From the NCBI RefSeq assembly GCF_002220865.2, contig NZ_NHRJ02000003.1, forward strand, positions 63,244 through 127,243: a stretch of DNA of 64,000 bases, given 5' to 3'. The notes beneath the pieces are model-generated. The model had not been told where the DNA came from, did not search any database, and saw nothing but the letters and a program-made list of their open reading frames with translations. Made by a program: the position numbers and the translations under genes. Below are positions 34,801-43,681 of this stretch, piece after piece (position 1 is the first letter of the stretch; the number at the start of each line of letters is the position of its first letter). This DNA comes from Paenibacillus xerothermodurans (GTDB lineage: Bacteria > Bacillota > Bacilli > Paenibacillales > NBRC-103111).

Positions 34801-35368
34801 CGATGTCGGTCTCTGCAAATACGCCGCACTTGGCCGCCACATGGTGCAATTTGCTGTCATCAAAGTGCAGCTTGCCTACTTCTTCCATCGGCATGCCGAC
34901 TTTAATCATGCATTTGTCGATGGTAGCGCCCGTTCCTGAGGCACACTTGTCATTCATGGAGGTTAGTGCTTGCTTGCTGCCTGTTTCTTCGTTTTCTTTG
35001 AAAATGATTATTTTGGCGTCCTGCCCCCCGAGTTCGATCACACTTCCTACATCGGGATGCAGATGCTCTACCGCCATCGTGACGGCATTCACTTCTTGGA
35101 CGAACTTCGCCCCGATGTGAGGGGCAATCGGACCACTGCCGGAACCTGTTGCAAATACGCGGATATTTTCTTGCTTGATGTCAGGGAACGCCGTGCCGAT
35201 CGCAATCAGCAATTCCAACACCTTTTCCGCCTGCTTCGTATGGTGCCGTTGGTAGTCCGACCAAAGAATTTGCTTCGTCTTCGGATCAACCACGGTCGCT
35301 TTGACGGTCGTCGAACCGACGTCTACTCCGATAATGATATGTTCCGCTGTTTCGTGTCTGTCGGTCAT
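31898..35368 (-). CDS. Large acyl-CoA dehydratase activase-related protein (two ASKHA ATPase domains plus DUF2229)
   Basis: 1156 residues. ATPase domain 1 (about 10-290) begins GVDVGSTTVKA and carries GGQDAKI with the cluster-type Cys stretch DKCASGTGATIDKC (C142, C153). ATPase domain 2 (about 355-625) begins GLDGGSTSSKA and carries GGQDIKV and NQCSAGNG (C484). A cysteine cluster CNFCPNHC (C653/C656/C660) with C683 follows, then a DUF2229 domain (about 775-1110) and a coiled, Gln-rich end. Activases of the BadF/HgdC type use ATP and a [4Fe-4S] cluster to drive an electron to a partner enzyme. The first gene of a two-gene operon with the protein at 30223. Its electron acceptor is unknown. Confidence 0.85.
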   Translation of the reverse strand: MTDRHETAEHIIIGVDVGSTTVKATVVDPKTKQILWSDYQRHHTKQAEKVLELLIAIGTAFPDIKQENIRVFATGSGSGPIAPHIGAKFVQEVNAVTMAVEHLHPDVGSVIELGGQDAKIIIFKENEETGSKQALTSMNDKCASGTGATIDKCMIKVGMPMEEVGKLHFDDSKLHHVAAKCGVFAETDIVNLVKSGIPSPEIMCSLADAIVMQNLSVLTRGNTLRHRVLLLGGPNTYLPFLQECWRKRIPKTWEERGYDYPKDMPVDDLIFVPDNSQYYAAYGAVMYGMHEPAGVGAFAGLDDLKEFIAHGRKAKLGENAGPALVASKQELQEFQNAYRIPKFKPVEFTSGQQVRAVVGLDGGSTSSKAVLVDEQGTILLKEYQLSKGNPLEDTKEMLKRLQDKVRKQGAELEIIGFGATGYAADVLEKTLKADVNIVETVAHMMSAVHQFGDIDVICDIGGQDIKVLFLKNGDIRNFRLSNQCSAGNGMLLQAMADQFGIPIQEYADAAFAADLSPKYSYGCAVFLDADRVNFQKEGYSKEELLAGLALVLPKNVWQYVVQIPRMAELGRKFVLQGGTQYNLAAVKAQIDYIKQRVPDAEVYVHPHPGEAGAIGAAMETLRVVKRRGYSTFLGIDAAINLHYFTRNDESTRCNFCPNHCSRTFIDSRTPDGNTARYISGFSCEKGTVEDEEAVVKLTRERQELKKHYPNLVEYEARRMYQRFYTPAPFPESVTEAEDADVKRGWFGLGGVRKIPRTREFELSAADAAERRSRIRIGIPRVLNIWSTAPFWRTYFETLGIDQRNIVFSDYTSEEMWQAGGKYGSIDPCYPSKVTQAHVHNLLFKHHEKKALDYIFFPCITHIPTHVQNVMDSTSCPIVAGAPNVIKAAFTKEVNFFETRGVAYLDPAVTFTEPNFMKKQLFEAFREHLQITEDESNFAVDQSWEALNRFESEMQEKGRMILEQVEQENRLAILLIGRPYHSDPGLNHGVLEEFQVLGYPILSMRSIPKDEAWLRRFFEADLQSGRVEYALEVSDVWPENFSSNSVQKVWAAKFAARHPNVAVLDLSSFKCGHDAPTYGLIDSVISTAGTPYSALHDIDANKPSGSIKIRVKTYAHSLGLQEERLQDLAAKKAELQQRLEQKRAELMNRQQEQAGAI

Positions 35369-35556
35369 AACAAATTACACCTCATTTAATGAACGTCATA
35401 ACGGTATAATTCACAACTTCAGTGGAATTATGCACATGAGCTGGCGTGATTCCCTTCTGCGCGCTTACGCATAAAGGAATATGTCAACCTAACCTCCTAT
35501 CGTGTAAATAAATTCACAGTTATACGTACAAATTATTAGTAAAAGGAGGCTAACAA

Positions 35557-35784
35557 ATGGCTGAGCAGCGGAATGCAAAAAACAAAAACGACACATCTGC
35601 CGCATGGCTGGGGTGGCTTGGTGTAATCGCGGCGATCATCGCCTTCTTCTACGCGCCGCTATTGTTTGGTGGTGCTGCCGTAGTACTAGGCTTGATTACG
35701 ATATTTAGCCGGGCGAGCACTCTTGGATGGTGGGCCATTGCATTAGGGTTCGTGGCTGCAATTACGAATTGGCTGTTTTATTAA
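35557..35784 (+). CDS. Small two- to three-helix membrane protein
   Basis: 75 residues. A polar, Lys/Asn-rich start is followed by hydrophobic helices (WLGWLGVIAAIIAFFYAPLLFGGAAVVLGLITIF and WWAIALGFVAAITNWLF). Resembles small DUF4190-like membrane proteins common in Bacillales; no function is known. AAAAGGAGG stands 8 nt before the ATG. Divergent from the activase operon. Confidence 0.75.
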   Translation: MAEQRNAKNKNDTSAAWLGWLGVIAAIIAFFYAPLLFGGAAVVLGLITIFSRASTLGWWAIALGFVAAITNWLFY

Positions 35785-35815
35785 CCATGCAGCCCAGTCT
35801 TGCCATTCAGATGAG

Positions 35816-35847
35816 GAAAAACCACCGGGGCGAATTCGCTCTGGTGG
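35816..35847. terminator. Near-perfect 26-bp inverted repeat
   Basis: CCACCGGGGCGAA / TTCGCTCTGGTGG, 13 bp with two G-T pairs. The five A before it make a T-run only on the minus strand, although no minus-strand gene is seen upstream. It may end the small gene at 35557 without a T-run. Confidence 0.45.
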
Positions 35848-35986
35848 GCTACAAAGGTAAGATAGTTCATGATTTTTAGCAAGGTTGTCCATGGCTGCTT
35901 CCCTCATTTTCCGTTACTCTAGAGAGGTCTGTGCATCAGGATGAGCGCTGCTCGGCGCCGCGGTCGCCCAGTATGATATGAGGTTT

Positions 35987-36000
35987 TGTAAGCGGTTAAA
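35987..36000 (+). promoter_or_regulatory. cre-like catabolite response element
   Basis: TGTAAGCGGTTAAA agrees with TGWNANCGNTNWCA except at position 13. It lies upstream of the enolase-superfamily gene; TGCACA-17-TATAAT (36001-36029) right after it is a possible promoter, so CcpA binding would interfere with initiation. Confidence 0.45.
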
Positions 36001-36034
36001 TGCACAGCTTGACAGACTATACATATAATTGTGA

Positions 36035-37216
<1,182 letters not shown>

Positions 37217-37338
37217 ACAACAATGTAAGAGTGCTTCCGCGCGCCAACTATCTGCTGTCTCATAGTCCGAATGAAAGCCGGTTGTCGGGCATGCGTATAG
37301 CCGCGAGTCAATGTGTTCACAATAATTTTACAAAAGTT

Positions 37339-37368
37339 GCGGGTTGCCCGACAGGCTGCCCGCTTTTT
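37339..37368 (+). terminator. Terminator after the enolase-superfamily gene
   Basis: GCGGGTTGCC / GGCTGCCCGC, 10-bp stem with one mismatch, 5-nt loop, then five T. Confidence 0.75.
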
Positions 37369-37440
37369 GTTTAATATGCTATAAAGACTTTTTTTGCCGA
37401 TTGCGGTCGGCCGGCGAACATGCACAGCAGGGGGAAAACC

Positions 37441-38580
37441 ATGATGCACAATCCACGCATTATAATTCTGACTGCAAGCTACGGGGAAGGCCATATTCAG
37501 GCCGCCTCCGCTATCCAACAAAGTTTGCAGCGCAAGGGGATAGACCAAGTACAGGTCGTGGATCTGATAAAACTAGCGCACCCGCTGTTTCATACCGTTT
37601 CATCCTTTCTCTACACCAAAAGCACCACATTCGCCCAGCTCGGAATCGACTATTACGGATGGCTCTACCATGCCACACGCGGAATCAAGCCGGATGGGCT
37701 GTGCCACCGGTATTTCGGCAGGCTCGGCCGCTTTGCGCTGAGCCGCGAGATAGAACGGCAGCGCCCTGACGCAGTGATCAGCACATTTCCATACGGAGCG
37801 GCGACAGCAGTGTGCAGACACTTGGACATTCCCAACTTCACGGTGGTGACGGATTATACGCTGCATGGGATCTGGCTGCATCGAGGGGTGGACAAATACT
37901 ACGTGGCATGCCCGGAATTAAAGGAAGAGCTGGTGTTTCATGGTTTTCCACGCGGGCGCATTGAAGTCAGCGGGATACCCATTCGCAGCGCGTTTGAAGA
38001 CCTGTCCCGTACCGATCTGGCTCTTAACGGAAACGGCATGAACAATGACACTCATACACTCCTGATTCTGGCAGGCTCCTACATGCGCAAAACACTGCAT
38101 CAACTGATTCGAACCCTGACACAACTGACAAACGTCCAGTTAGTGGTGGTATGCGGGCGCAACAAGAAAGCGGAACATGAGCTAAGGTTGGCCTATGCAA
38201 ACCAGCCGCGTCTGTCTATTTTTGGCTACGTGGAAAATATGGATGAGCTGATGGCTGATGCGTCCTGCATCGTCACGAAGGCCGGCGGACTCACGTTATC
38301 GGAAGCAATTGCCCTCAAAAAACCAATCTTTATTTTTCAACCGTATTCGGGACAAGAGTATGAAAATGCCAAATTTCTCGTGCGCCAAAAGGCTGCCTTC
38401 TGCGCAGGAAATGTCAGGGAGCTGGCTTTACAAGTTAGCCGGGTGCTGTCGGACGAGTCTTTAACACGTGAGATGAAACGAACTATGGCGGGCTTGAGAA
38501 AGAAAGCAGCTTCAGATTACATCGTGCACAACATCATAGAAGCAATCGGTGCCACACCGGAGCGAGCTAAGACCGAGTAA
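37441..38580 (+). CDS. MGDG-synthase/UgtP-type glycosyltransferase
   Basis: A 379-residue GT28 glycosyltransferase likely to add sugar to diacylglycerol at the membrane surface. N-terminal acceptor domain: TASYGEGHIQAASAIQ. C-terminal nucleotide-sugar domain: GYVENMDELMADASCIVTKAGGLTLSEAIALKKPIFIFQPYSGQEYENA, with the GGxT and Gln/Glu residues that hold UDP-sugar. Bacillus UgtP, which builds the lipoteichoic acid anchor, is of the same size. The start is ATG 37441 with AGGGGG upstream rather than 37420. Membrane-associated, no transmembrane helix. Confidence 0.85.
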   Translation: MMHNPRIIILTASYGEGHIQAASAIQQSLQRKGIDQVQVVDLIKLAHPLFHTVSSFLYTKSTTFAQLGIDYYGWLYHATRGIKPDGLCHRYFGRLGRFALSREIERQRPDAVISTFPYGAATAVCRHLDIPNFTVVTDYTLHGIWLHRGVDKYYVACPELKEELVFHGFPRGRIEVSGIPIRSAFEDLSRTDLALNGNGMNNDTHTLLILAGSYMRKTLHQLIRTLTQLTNVQLVVVCGRNKKAEHELRLAYANQPRLSIFGYVENMDELMADASCIVTKAGGLTLSEAIALKKPIFIFQPYSGQEYENAKFLVRQKAAFCAGNVRELALQVSRVLSDESLTREMKRTMAGLRKKAASDYIVHNIIEAIGATPERAKTE

Positions 38581-38644
38581 AACAGTGCTTGCATAATGCG
38601 TCCTCCGAATGCAAAAAGTATCATTGTTGGGAGGTGAAGCAACG

Positions 38645-38881
38645 ATGGATAATACAGCTACAACTGCGACAACGACCGGTGCAGCGGCACAAGACCAGTT
38701 GGGAGTACATGAAATTCTGGAAATGCATGAGATCCTGAATTTTAGAACGGTGTGTGCTACCAAGTCGACCACAATGCAAGCACTGGTGACAGACGATAAA
38801 TTGAGGGACCTTCTGCAGCAGGATGTTGCAGTCAACAAGCAAGCGATCCAGGGACTGCAATCCGTGCTGTCTCGAGTGTGA
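38645..38881 (+). CDS. Small coat-type protein preceding CotF
   Basis: 78 residues. A Thr/Ala-rich start (DNTATTATTTGAAAQDQ) is followed by a helical segment (LGVHEILEMHEILNFRTVCATKSTTMQALVTDDKLRDLLQQDV), similar to the N-terminal half of CotF-type spore coat proteins. GGAGGTG stands before ATG 38645; the upstream in-frame start at 38609 lacks such a site. It is followed 30 nt later by a CotF-like gene and the two probably assemble together in the coat. Confidence 0.75.
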   Translation: MDNTATTATTTGAAAQDQLGVHEILEMHEILNFRTVCATKSTTMQALVTDDKLRDLLQQDVAVNKQAIQGLQSVLSRV

Positions 38882-38911
38882 ACACCATAATCCAGGAGGA
38901 TTGACACACAA

Positions 38912-39205
38912 ATGAATTCCATTGTAGAGAATTTAACAGGAACGAAGTCGTTAACCGACCAGGTAGTGGCGTATGATCTGCTGCATTCTACCAAAACCGG
39001 GATTAAAGGCACTGCGATCGCCATCTCGGAATCCGCAACCCCTGAGGTGCGCCAAATGCTGTTGACGCAGTTCAATCAATCCGTTTCCTTACACGCTCAG
39101 GTGTCCGAGTATTTGATCAGCAAAGGCTGGTACCACCCGGTGAAAGTAAAGGAACAGATCAATCTTGACTTGAAAAATGCGAAAACAGCATTAAACCTAG
39201 GATAG
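38912..39205 (+). CDS. CotF-like spore coat protein
   Basis: 97 residues, mainly helical, following the CotF family in its C-terminal half: DQVVAYDLLHSTKTGIKGTAIAISESATPEVRQML and VSEYLISKGWYHPVKVKEQI. AGGAGG precedes the ATG. It forms a two-gene unit with 38645. CotF in Bacillus is a mother-cell-made coat component; the sigma-K promoter could not be identified confidently here. Confidence 0.85.
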   Translation: MNSIVENLTGTKSLTDQVVAYDLLHSTKTGIKGTAIAISESATPEVRQMLLTQFNQSVSLHAQVSEYLISKGWYHPVKVKEQINLDLKNAKTALNLG

Positions 39206-39422
39206 AGGTTGGCAGAGCAAATCAGTTCCTTGCGTGCAACATGACCGGGAAGTTCGTCGCATCAGCATCTCTTGGTGGCAGGCAGGGTGCCCGCAGCCAA
39301 GGGATGTTTCGCGTTGCCACGCATGTAATATCTCTTGACAAGCGGAAATATAATTTCATACAGTTATTACAAGCTGTTTTTGCAAGCGCTTATATAAATC
39401 AACGGGACGGGGGGAATCGTGG

Positions 39423-40424
39423 TTGACGACAAAAGTATACATAACGAGAAAGTTTCCGGATGAAGCGTTGGCTAAGATCAGGGAGCACTGCCACGTGCGG
39501 ATCTGGGACGAGGAGGACATACCGGTGCCGCGAGAGGTGTTGATGCAAGAGGTTGCGGACGCCGATGGTCTTCTATGTATGTTGACGGAGCAGGTGGATG
39601 AGGCAGTTCTTGCGTCCGCTCCGCGACTAAGAGTGGTGAGCAATCTGGCCGTGGGCTACAACAACATCAATGTGGCAGCCGCAACCAGCCTTGGTATTGC
39701 CGTGACCAATACGCCGGGGGTGCTGACCGAAACTACGGCGGATCTGGCATTTGCCCTCCTGCTCGCTACTTCGCGCAGATTAGTCGAGGCTTCCGATTAT
39801 CTCCGGGCGGGCAAATGGAAAGCTTGGTCGCCGATGCAGATGACCGGGCAGGACGTGTACGGGGCCACGCTTGGCATTATCGGTATGGGCCGTATTGGAG
39901 AGGCGGTCGCACGCAGAGCTCTGGGCTTCGGCATGAAGGTGCTGTATTTCAATAGGTCGAGGAAGCTTGACTCGGAGCGGGAGTATGGCGTGACATATTG
40001 CGAATTGAGCACGCTGCTGACAGAGTCGGATTTTGTAGTGACTCTAACCCCGCATACGCCTGAAACGGCGAATTTGATTGACCGGGAGCAGTTGGCCCTT
40101 ATGAAGAGTACTGCCGTTCTTATCAATCCGGGACGAGGCGGGATTGTGAATGAAGCCGCGTTGTACGAAGCGTTGGCAGGCGGGCAGATCTGGGCGGCAG
40201 GGTTGGATGTGTTCGAGCATGAACCGGTGTCGCCGGACCATCCTCTGCTCACGCTCCCGAATGTCGTCGCACTGCCGCACATCGGCAGTGCGAGTGTGCA
40301 GACCCGCAAGAAAATGGCAATGATGGCCGCCCAAAACGTAATTCTAGGCGTCACAGGCCGCATGCCAAATGAACTTGTGAATCCAGAGGTTGAAGCGGCC
40401 TTTCTCGCACGCTGGAGTGTGTGA
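39423..40424 (+). CDS. D-2-hydroxyacid dehydrogenase (glyoxylate/hydroxypyruvate reductase type)
   Basis: A 333-residue NAD(P)-dependent dehydrogenase reducing 2-keto acids such as glyoxylate or hydroxypyruvate. The nucleotide fold has GMGRIG (G154-x-G156-x-x-G159). The catalytic residues are R238 (NPGRGG), the Glu of DVFEHEP (E265/E267) and H286 (LPHIGSAS). The start is TTG 39423 behind GGGGGG. No neighbour defines its pathway. A TTGACA at 39335 and TATAAT at 39349 lie only 8 bp apart and so are not one promoter. Confidence 0.9.
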   Translation: MTTKVYITRKFPDEALAKIREHCHVRIWDEEDIPVPREVLMQEVADADGLLCMLTEQVDEAVLASAPRLRVVSNLAVGYNNINVAAATSLGIAVTNTPGVLTETTADLAFALLLATSRRLVEASDYLRAGKWKAWSPMQMTGQDVYGATLGIIGMGRIGEAVARRALGFGMKVLYFNRSRKLDSEREYGVTYCELSTLLTESDFVVTLTPHTPETANLIDREQLALMKSTAVLINPGRGGIVNEAALYEALAGGQIWAAGLDVFEHEPVSPDHPLLTLPNVVALPHIGSASVQTRKKMAMMAAQNVILGVTGRMPNELVNPEVEAAFLARWSV

Positions 40425-40751
40425 TATCGGGCAGCGTTTGCCATTCATATCCCGGGAAATGGACTTTACCTAGTAGTGTTTCCGATTTATCGCGCCAGAC
40501 AAAAAGGTACTTCACGGAGATGGCGTCGCACAGGCGACGCGGTAAGTCCATGGAGCACCTTTTTGTGTTTTGCGGTGAGGCTGTATGTGCGCATCCATTA
40601 AGTGATTTTCACGTATTGCTTGCGTTGTGGCAGCATCGGCTAGAAGGGTTTGCAACGTTTCTCGGCACGCTCCCAAATTTCATTGGACCGTCAGCACACT
40701 GTGGCCCGCATCATTAAGGCCTCAGTGTGTGCCGCGGCGGGCCGCTGCCGG
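40425..40751. other. Gene-free gap
   Basis: Nothing coding is supported. A 7-bp hairpin, GCGTCGC-acag-GCGACGC at 40523-40540, has no T-run. Confidence 0.5.
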
Positions 40752-41819
40752 CTATCTGCTTGCTGTCGGTCCTCCCAGCGGCGGAGCTTCCAGTGACGGG
40801 GGGCCGTATGGATAGAAATAATTTAACGGTTCTTCAAAGGTGACGTAGTCGAGATTCACCATCAGAAGCAAATACCGCATGCCGTTGGCCGGATCGCTGA
40901 TAATGATGTGGTCCCGGCCAGCGGCCTCCAACTGTCCTCTAAATATTTTGGCATTCCACTCGGCATTGTTTTCGAATGTCATGTAGATGGTGGCCATTTT
41001 GCCTAAGTTCAAACGTAGAATGTTCTCTATATAGGATTGCTCAAGCGGCAGTTGATTTCCGCCCGGCGCGCCTAGGCCTAAAACGCCGACAGGCGGCCCC
41101 ATTGGTGCGGAAGGTAAGATCATTCCTCCCGCTGGCGCTCCCGAAGGAGGTCCAACGGGCGGACCTGACGGCGGACCGCCAGACGGCCAGGAAGGCTTAC
41201 CTGCCTCGGCTCCGGCAGGCGGCCAGAAAGGCTTACCCGCGTCGGGTCCGGCAGGCGGCCAGGAAGGCTTACCTGCCACGGCTCCGGCAGGCGGCCAGGA
41301 AGGCACGCCCGCGGGTGCACCGGCAGGCGGCCAAGAAGGCTTACCTGCCGCGGCACCGGCAGGTGGCCAGGCAGGCACGCCCGCGGGTGCACCGGCAGGC
41401 GGCCAAGAAGGCTTACCTGCCGCGGCTCCGGCAGGTGGCCAGGCAGGCACGCCCGCGGGTGCACCGACAGGCGGCCAAGAAGGCTTACCTGCCGCGGCAC
41501 CGGCAGGCGGCCAGAAAGGCTTACCTGCCTCGGGTGCGGCAGGCGGCCAAGAAGGCATGCCCGCCTCGGGCTCGTCAGGCGCACCGGCTGGTGGGCCGGC
41601 AGGCCCCCCGGCAGGTGCCCCGAGAGGCGGCCCGCCCGGCGCACCGGCAGGTGGCCCCGCAGGGGGTCCAACAGGCGGCAGCTGGGCAGCCGGGGCAAGA
41701 ATCGCACCGGGATAGCCTCCCTGCAGCGCAGACGGATAACCGCCCGACTGAGGCGCGTAGCCCGGGTAGCTGCCGTATGGCGCCCCTCCCCCTCCCGCGT
41801 TGTAAGGGTTATTCATCAT
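40752..41819 (-). CDS. gerQ: GerQ spore coat protein with a long repeat-rich N-terminal region
   Basis: 355 residues. The last 90 or so are a clear GerQ domain (EQSYIENILRLNLGKMATIYMTFENN..., IFRGQLEAAGRDHIIISDPANGMRYLLLMVNLDYVTFEE). GerQ is a coat protein needed for the cortex hydrolase CwlJ and is cross-linked by transglutaminase in Bacillus, where it has 181 residues. Here residues 1-265 are Gly/Pro/Ala-rich and include eleven 12-residue repeats AGxPxWPPxGxx at 86-217. The region has few lysines outside the repeats. GAGGAGG precedes the ATG. The long plus-strand frame over the same bases is a shadow. Confidence 0.9.
   Translation of the reverse strand: MMNNPYNAGGGGAPYGSYPGYAPQSGGYPSALQGGYPGAILAPAAQLPPVGPPAGPPAGAPGGPPLGAPAGGPAGPPAGAPDEPEAGMPSWPPAAPEAGKPFWPPAGAAAGKPSWPPVGAPAGVPAWPPAGAAAGKPSWPPAGAPAGVPAWPPAGAAAGKPSWPPAGAPAGVPSWPPAGAVAGKPSWPPAGPDAGKPFWPPAGAEAGKPSWPSGGPPSGPPVGPPSGAPAGGMILPSAPMGPPVGVLGLGAPGGNQLPLEQSYIENILRLNLGKMATIYMTFENNAEWNAKIFRGQLEAAGRDHIIISDPANGMRYLLLMVNLDYVTFEEPLNYFYPYGPPSLEAPPLGGPTASR
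41169..41564 (-). repeat. Eleven 36-bp coding repeats in gerQ
   Basis: Each unit encodes AG(K/V/M)P(S/A/F)WPPAG(A/P)x. Units with Lys and units with Val alternate in the middle, giving a 72-bp higher-order period; the central copies are nearly identical, pointing to recent expansion. Confidence 0.9.
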
Positions 41820-42248
41820 TGTTTGTATTCCTCCTCAACATAAAAGTAATGCCTCCACAATTAATAAGTATTATGAACGCTTGGACAATTAGCACTTATT
41901 GGCGAAAAGTTTTCCCATGGTGTGCCGTATGTCTCCAATCATCGCGCAATCATGAAGAATATGCAGGTGTAGCAATTTTACAGGAGAATTTTGTGAGGTT
42001 GATGTCGCCAAGCTGTCTTGAGGCAGGCTGGGCCGCCGGTGAACCATGGAGTTGGGAGAAGGAACTGAATTTACTTATTTTTCTGGGGTGAGTCACTTCA
42101 TGGGGGCGCAGAAGGGAGGTGACAGGGGCGGGAGTATCAGGGTGCATCGGCCATTTACCTTCAGCTAGTTGCTAGCATATCAGACGGAAGTTATCGAGGG
42201 TAAAAATCGGCGCCAGCCAACCACAATCGTTGCAGCAGCGAATCTTGT
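41820..42248. other. Gene-free gap upstream of gerQ
   Basis: No coding frame is supported. It should contain the gerQ promoter; CATAATAC (minus strand, about 41862-41870) resembles a sporulation -10 but has no convincing -35. Confidence 0.4.
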
Positions 42249-42295
42249 ATAAAAAAGGAGGGCCGTGCGCTGAGCTTCAGCTGCATCGGCCCTCC
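42249..42295 (-). terminator. Terminator of the aldo/keto reductase gene
   Basis: GGAGGGCCG / CGGCCCTCC, 9-bp perfect stem, 21-nt loop, followed on the minus strand by six T. Confidence 0.8.
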
Positions 42296-42375
42296 CCGAT
42301 CTAAGAGCATATCCGCTTGCGCGAGATGTGAGGCAGGCCCGCACATTTGTGCAGTTACTTTTCCTGCCCGCGAGC

Positions 42376-43203
42376 TTAAAAATTAAAATTATCCGGATCC
42401 GCGCCGTACCGGTGATTTTTATTTAGGCTGTTAATACTCTCGACATCGTCCTCGGCCAAGGTGAAGTCAAAGATGTCAGCATTTTCCCGAATACGGTTTT
42501 CGTTGACAGATTTTGGGATGGTAACCACGCCGTTCTGCAGATCCCATCGCAGAACAATCTGCGCGGGCGTTTTAGCGTATTTGGCTGCTAACGCAGTGAG
42601 AAGGGGCTGGTCAAGATTCCCCTGCATCAACGGGCTCCATGCTTCCATTTGAATTTGATTGGCTTGGCAGAAAGCACGCACCTCCTGCTGAGTGAGCAGC
42701 GGATGGTATTCAACTTGATTCACCATAGGCACGACTTCGCTGTCGGACATCAAATCCTTCAAATGATGCACTTGGAAGTTACTCACTCCGATCGCACGTA
42801 CCGCACCGTCTTTGTAGAGTTTTTCCAGCGCTCGCCAAGTTTCTTTATATTTGCCTTTCACCGGCCAATGCACCAGATAGAGGTCGAGGACTTCCAAGCC
42901 GAGCCGTTTGCGGCTCTCTTCGAAGGCGCGCAGGGTAGAATCATAGCCCTGATCCGCGTTCCACACCTTACTGGTGATAAACAGCTGCTCGCGAGGCACT
43001 CCGCTTTCCTTGATGCCGGTGCCGACCCCTTCCTCATTGCCATACACGGCCGCCGTATCAATGCTGCGGTATCCCGATTGGATGGCACTCTTCACGGCGT
43101 GGATAACTTCTTCGCCGTCCTTCGTCTTCCATACGCCTAAACCTAACCAAGGCATTTTGACTCCGTTATGTAACGTCGTGCTGTCAGCGATGTGTTGAAT
43201 CAT
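42376..43203 (-). CDS. Aldo/keto reductase (YvgN-like)
   Basis: A 275-residue NADPH-dependent reductase of the AKR5 type, reducing aldehydes such as glyoxal or methylglyoxal. The catalytic tetrad is complete: D49, Y54 (DTAAVYGNE), K79 (ITSKVW), H112 (YLVHWP). The cofactor loop [19 protein letters not shown] is intact. Length equals Bacillus YvgN/YtbE. Monocistronic with a terminator downstream. The real substrate is not shown by the context. Confidence 0.93.
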   Translation of the reverse strand: MIQHIADSTTLHNGVKMPWLGLGVWKTKDGEEVIHAVKSAIQSGYRSIDTAAVYGNEEGVGTGIKESGVPREQLFITSKVWNADQGYDSTLRAFEESRKRLGLEVLDLYLVHWPVKGKYKETWRALEKLYKDGAVRAIGVSNFQVHHLKDLMSDSEVVPMVNQVEYHPLLTQQEVRAFCQANQIQMEAWSPLMQGNLDQPLLTALAAKYAKTPAQIVLRWDLQNGVVTIPKSVNENRIRENADIFDFTLAEDDVESINSLNKNHRYGADPDNFNF

Positions 43204-43280
43204 CTTTCGTTCCTCCTCCTGAGCTTGGGAATTAGTGTGCTGCCACCAGGATAATCATACCATGCCGCTTCAGCAAAAAA

Positions 43281-43381
43281 AATGTTCCGTCACGGTGAGA
43301 CGCCCAACGTGACTATCACGCTAAGCGTGCAATGTTCCGCCACGTAAGACCCAACGCGTCCGAACCATCGCGCTAAGCGTG
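43281..43381. repeat. Two imperfect tandem 50-bp repeats
   Basis: Copies 43281-43330 and 43331-43381 share AATGTTCCG(T/C)CACG, CCAACG and CGCTAAGCGTG. They lie in the intergenic region between the divergent aldo/keto reductase and haem O synthase genes. Confidence 0.7.
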
Positions 43382-43517
43382 ATCCAGCACAACTGGGATG
43401 CAAATATCGCTGAAATCACCGTTGGCATACGGCTGATCGTGCAGGCGAACGCCCGGCGATGATAGCAGCACGCGTTCTGAACAAATCGACAATATTTTGA
43501 ACTCCCGGATCGGTTTG

Positions 43518-43546
43518 TTGTCAAATGCGGCGGGGGTTGCTATGAT
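43518..43546 (+). promoter_or_regulatory. Sigma-A promoter of the ctaB-sco operon
   Basis: TTGTCA (43518-43523), 17-bp spacer, TATGAT (43541-43546) with TG at the extended -10 position. The predicted start near 43553 gives a leader of about 130 nt. Confidence 0.75.
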
Positions 43547-43585
43547 AGAGGAGATGCAAAAGCGGACATGTCCGATGGCGGCGTG

Positions 43586-43635
43586 CCCGCGAAGTAACCT
43601 TTCGTTACGCGAACGTAACTTTAAGTTACGGCGGG
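43586..43635 (+). promoter_or_regulatory. Structured leader with two possible folds upstream of ctaB
   Basis: Fold A: CCCGC / GCGGG closes a junction with two hairpins, GTAAC-ctttc-GTTAC (43594-43608) and GTAACTT-t-AAGTTAC (43615-43629). Fold B: the first GTAAC pairs with the last GTTAC, and GTTACG-cgaa-CGTAAC forms the inner stem, giving one long rod. As DNA, the two dyads are centred 21 bp apart. Another hairpin, GTTTTC-cagt-GAAAAC, stands just before the ribosome site AGGAGG. Confidence 0.5.
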
Positions 43636-43681
43636 AAACTCAATTCAGTTTTCCAGTGAAAACTCTTAGGAGGTACACAAG

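Noticed and set aside
39335-39354. TTGACA followed by TATAAT as one promoter
   Set aside because: The spacing is only 8 bp, far too short for a sigma-A promoter.
40976-42091. 371-codon plus-strand frame rich in Arg, Gln and Ala
   Set aside because: Antisense of the gerQ repeats; the minus strand encodes a true GerQ domain with a good ribosome site.
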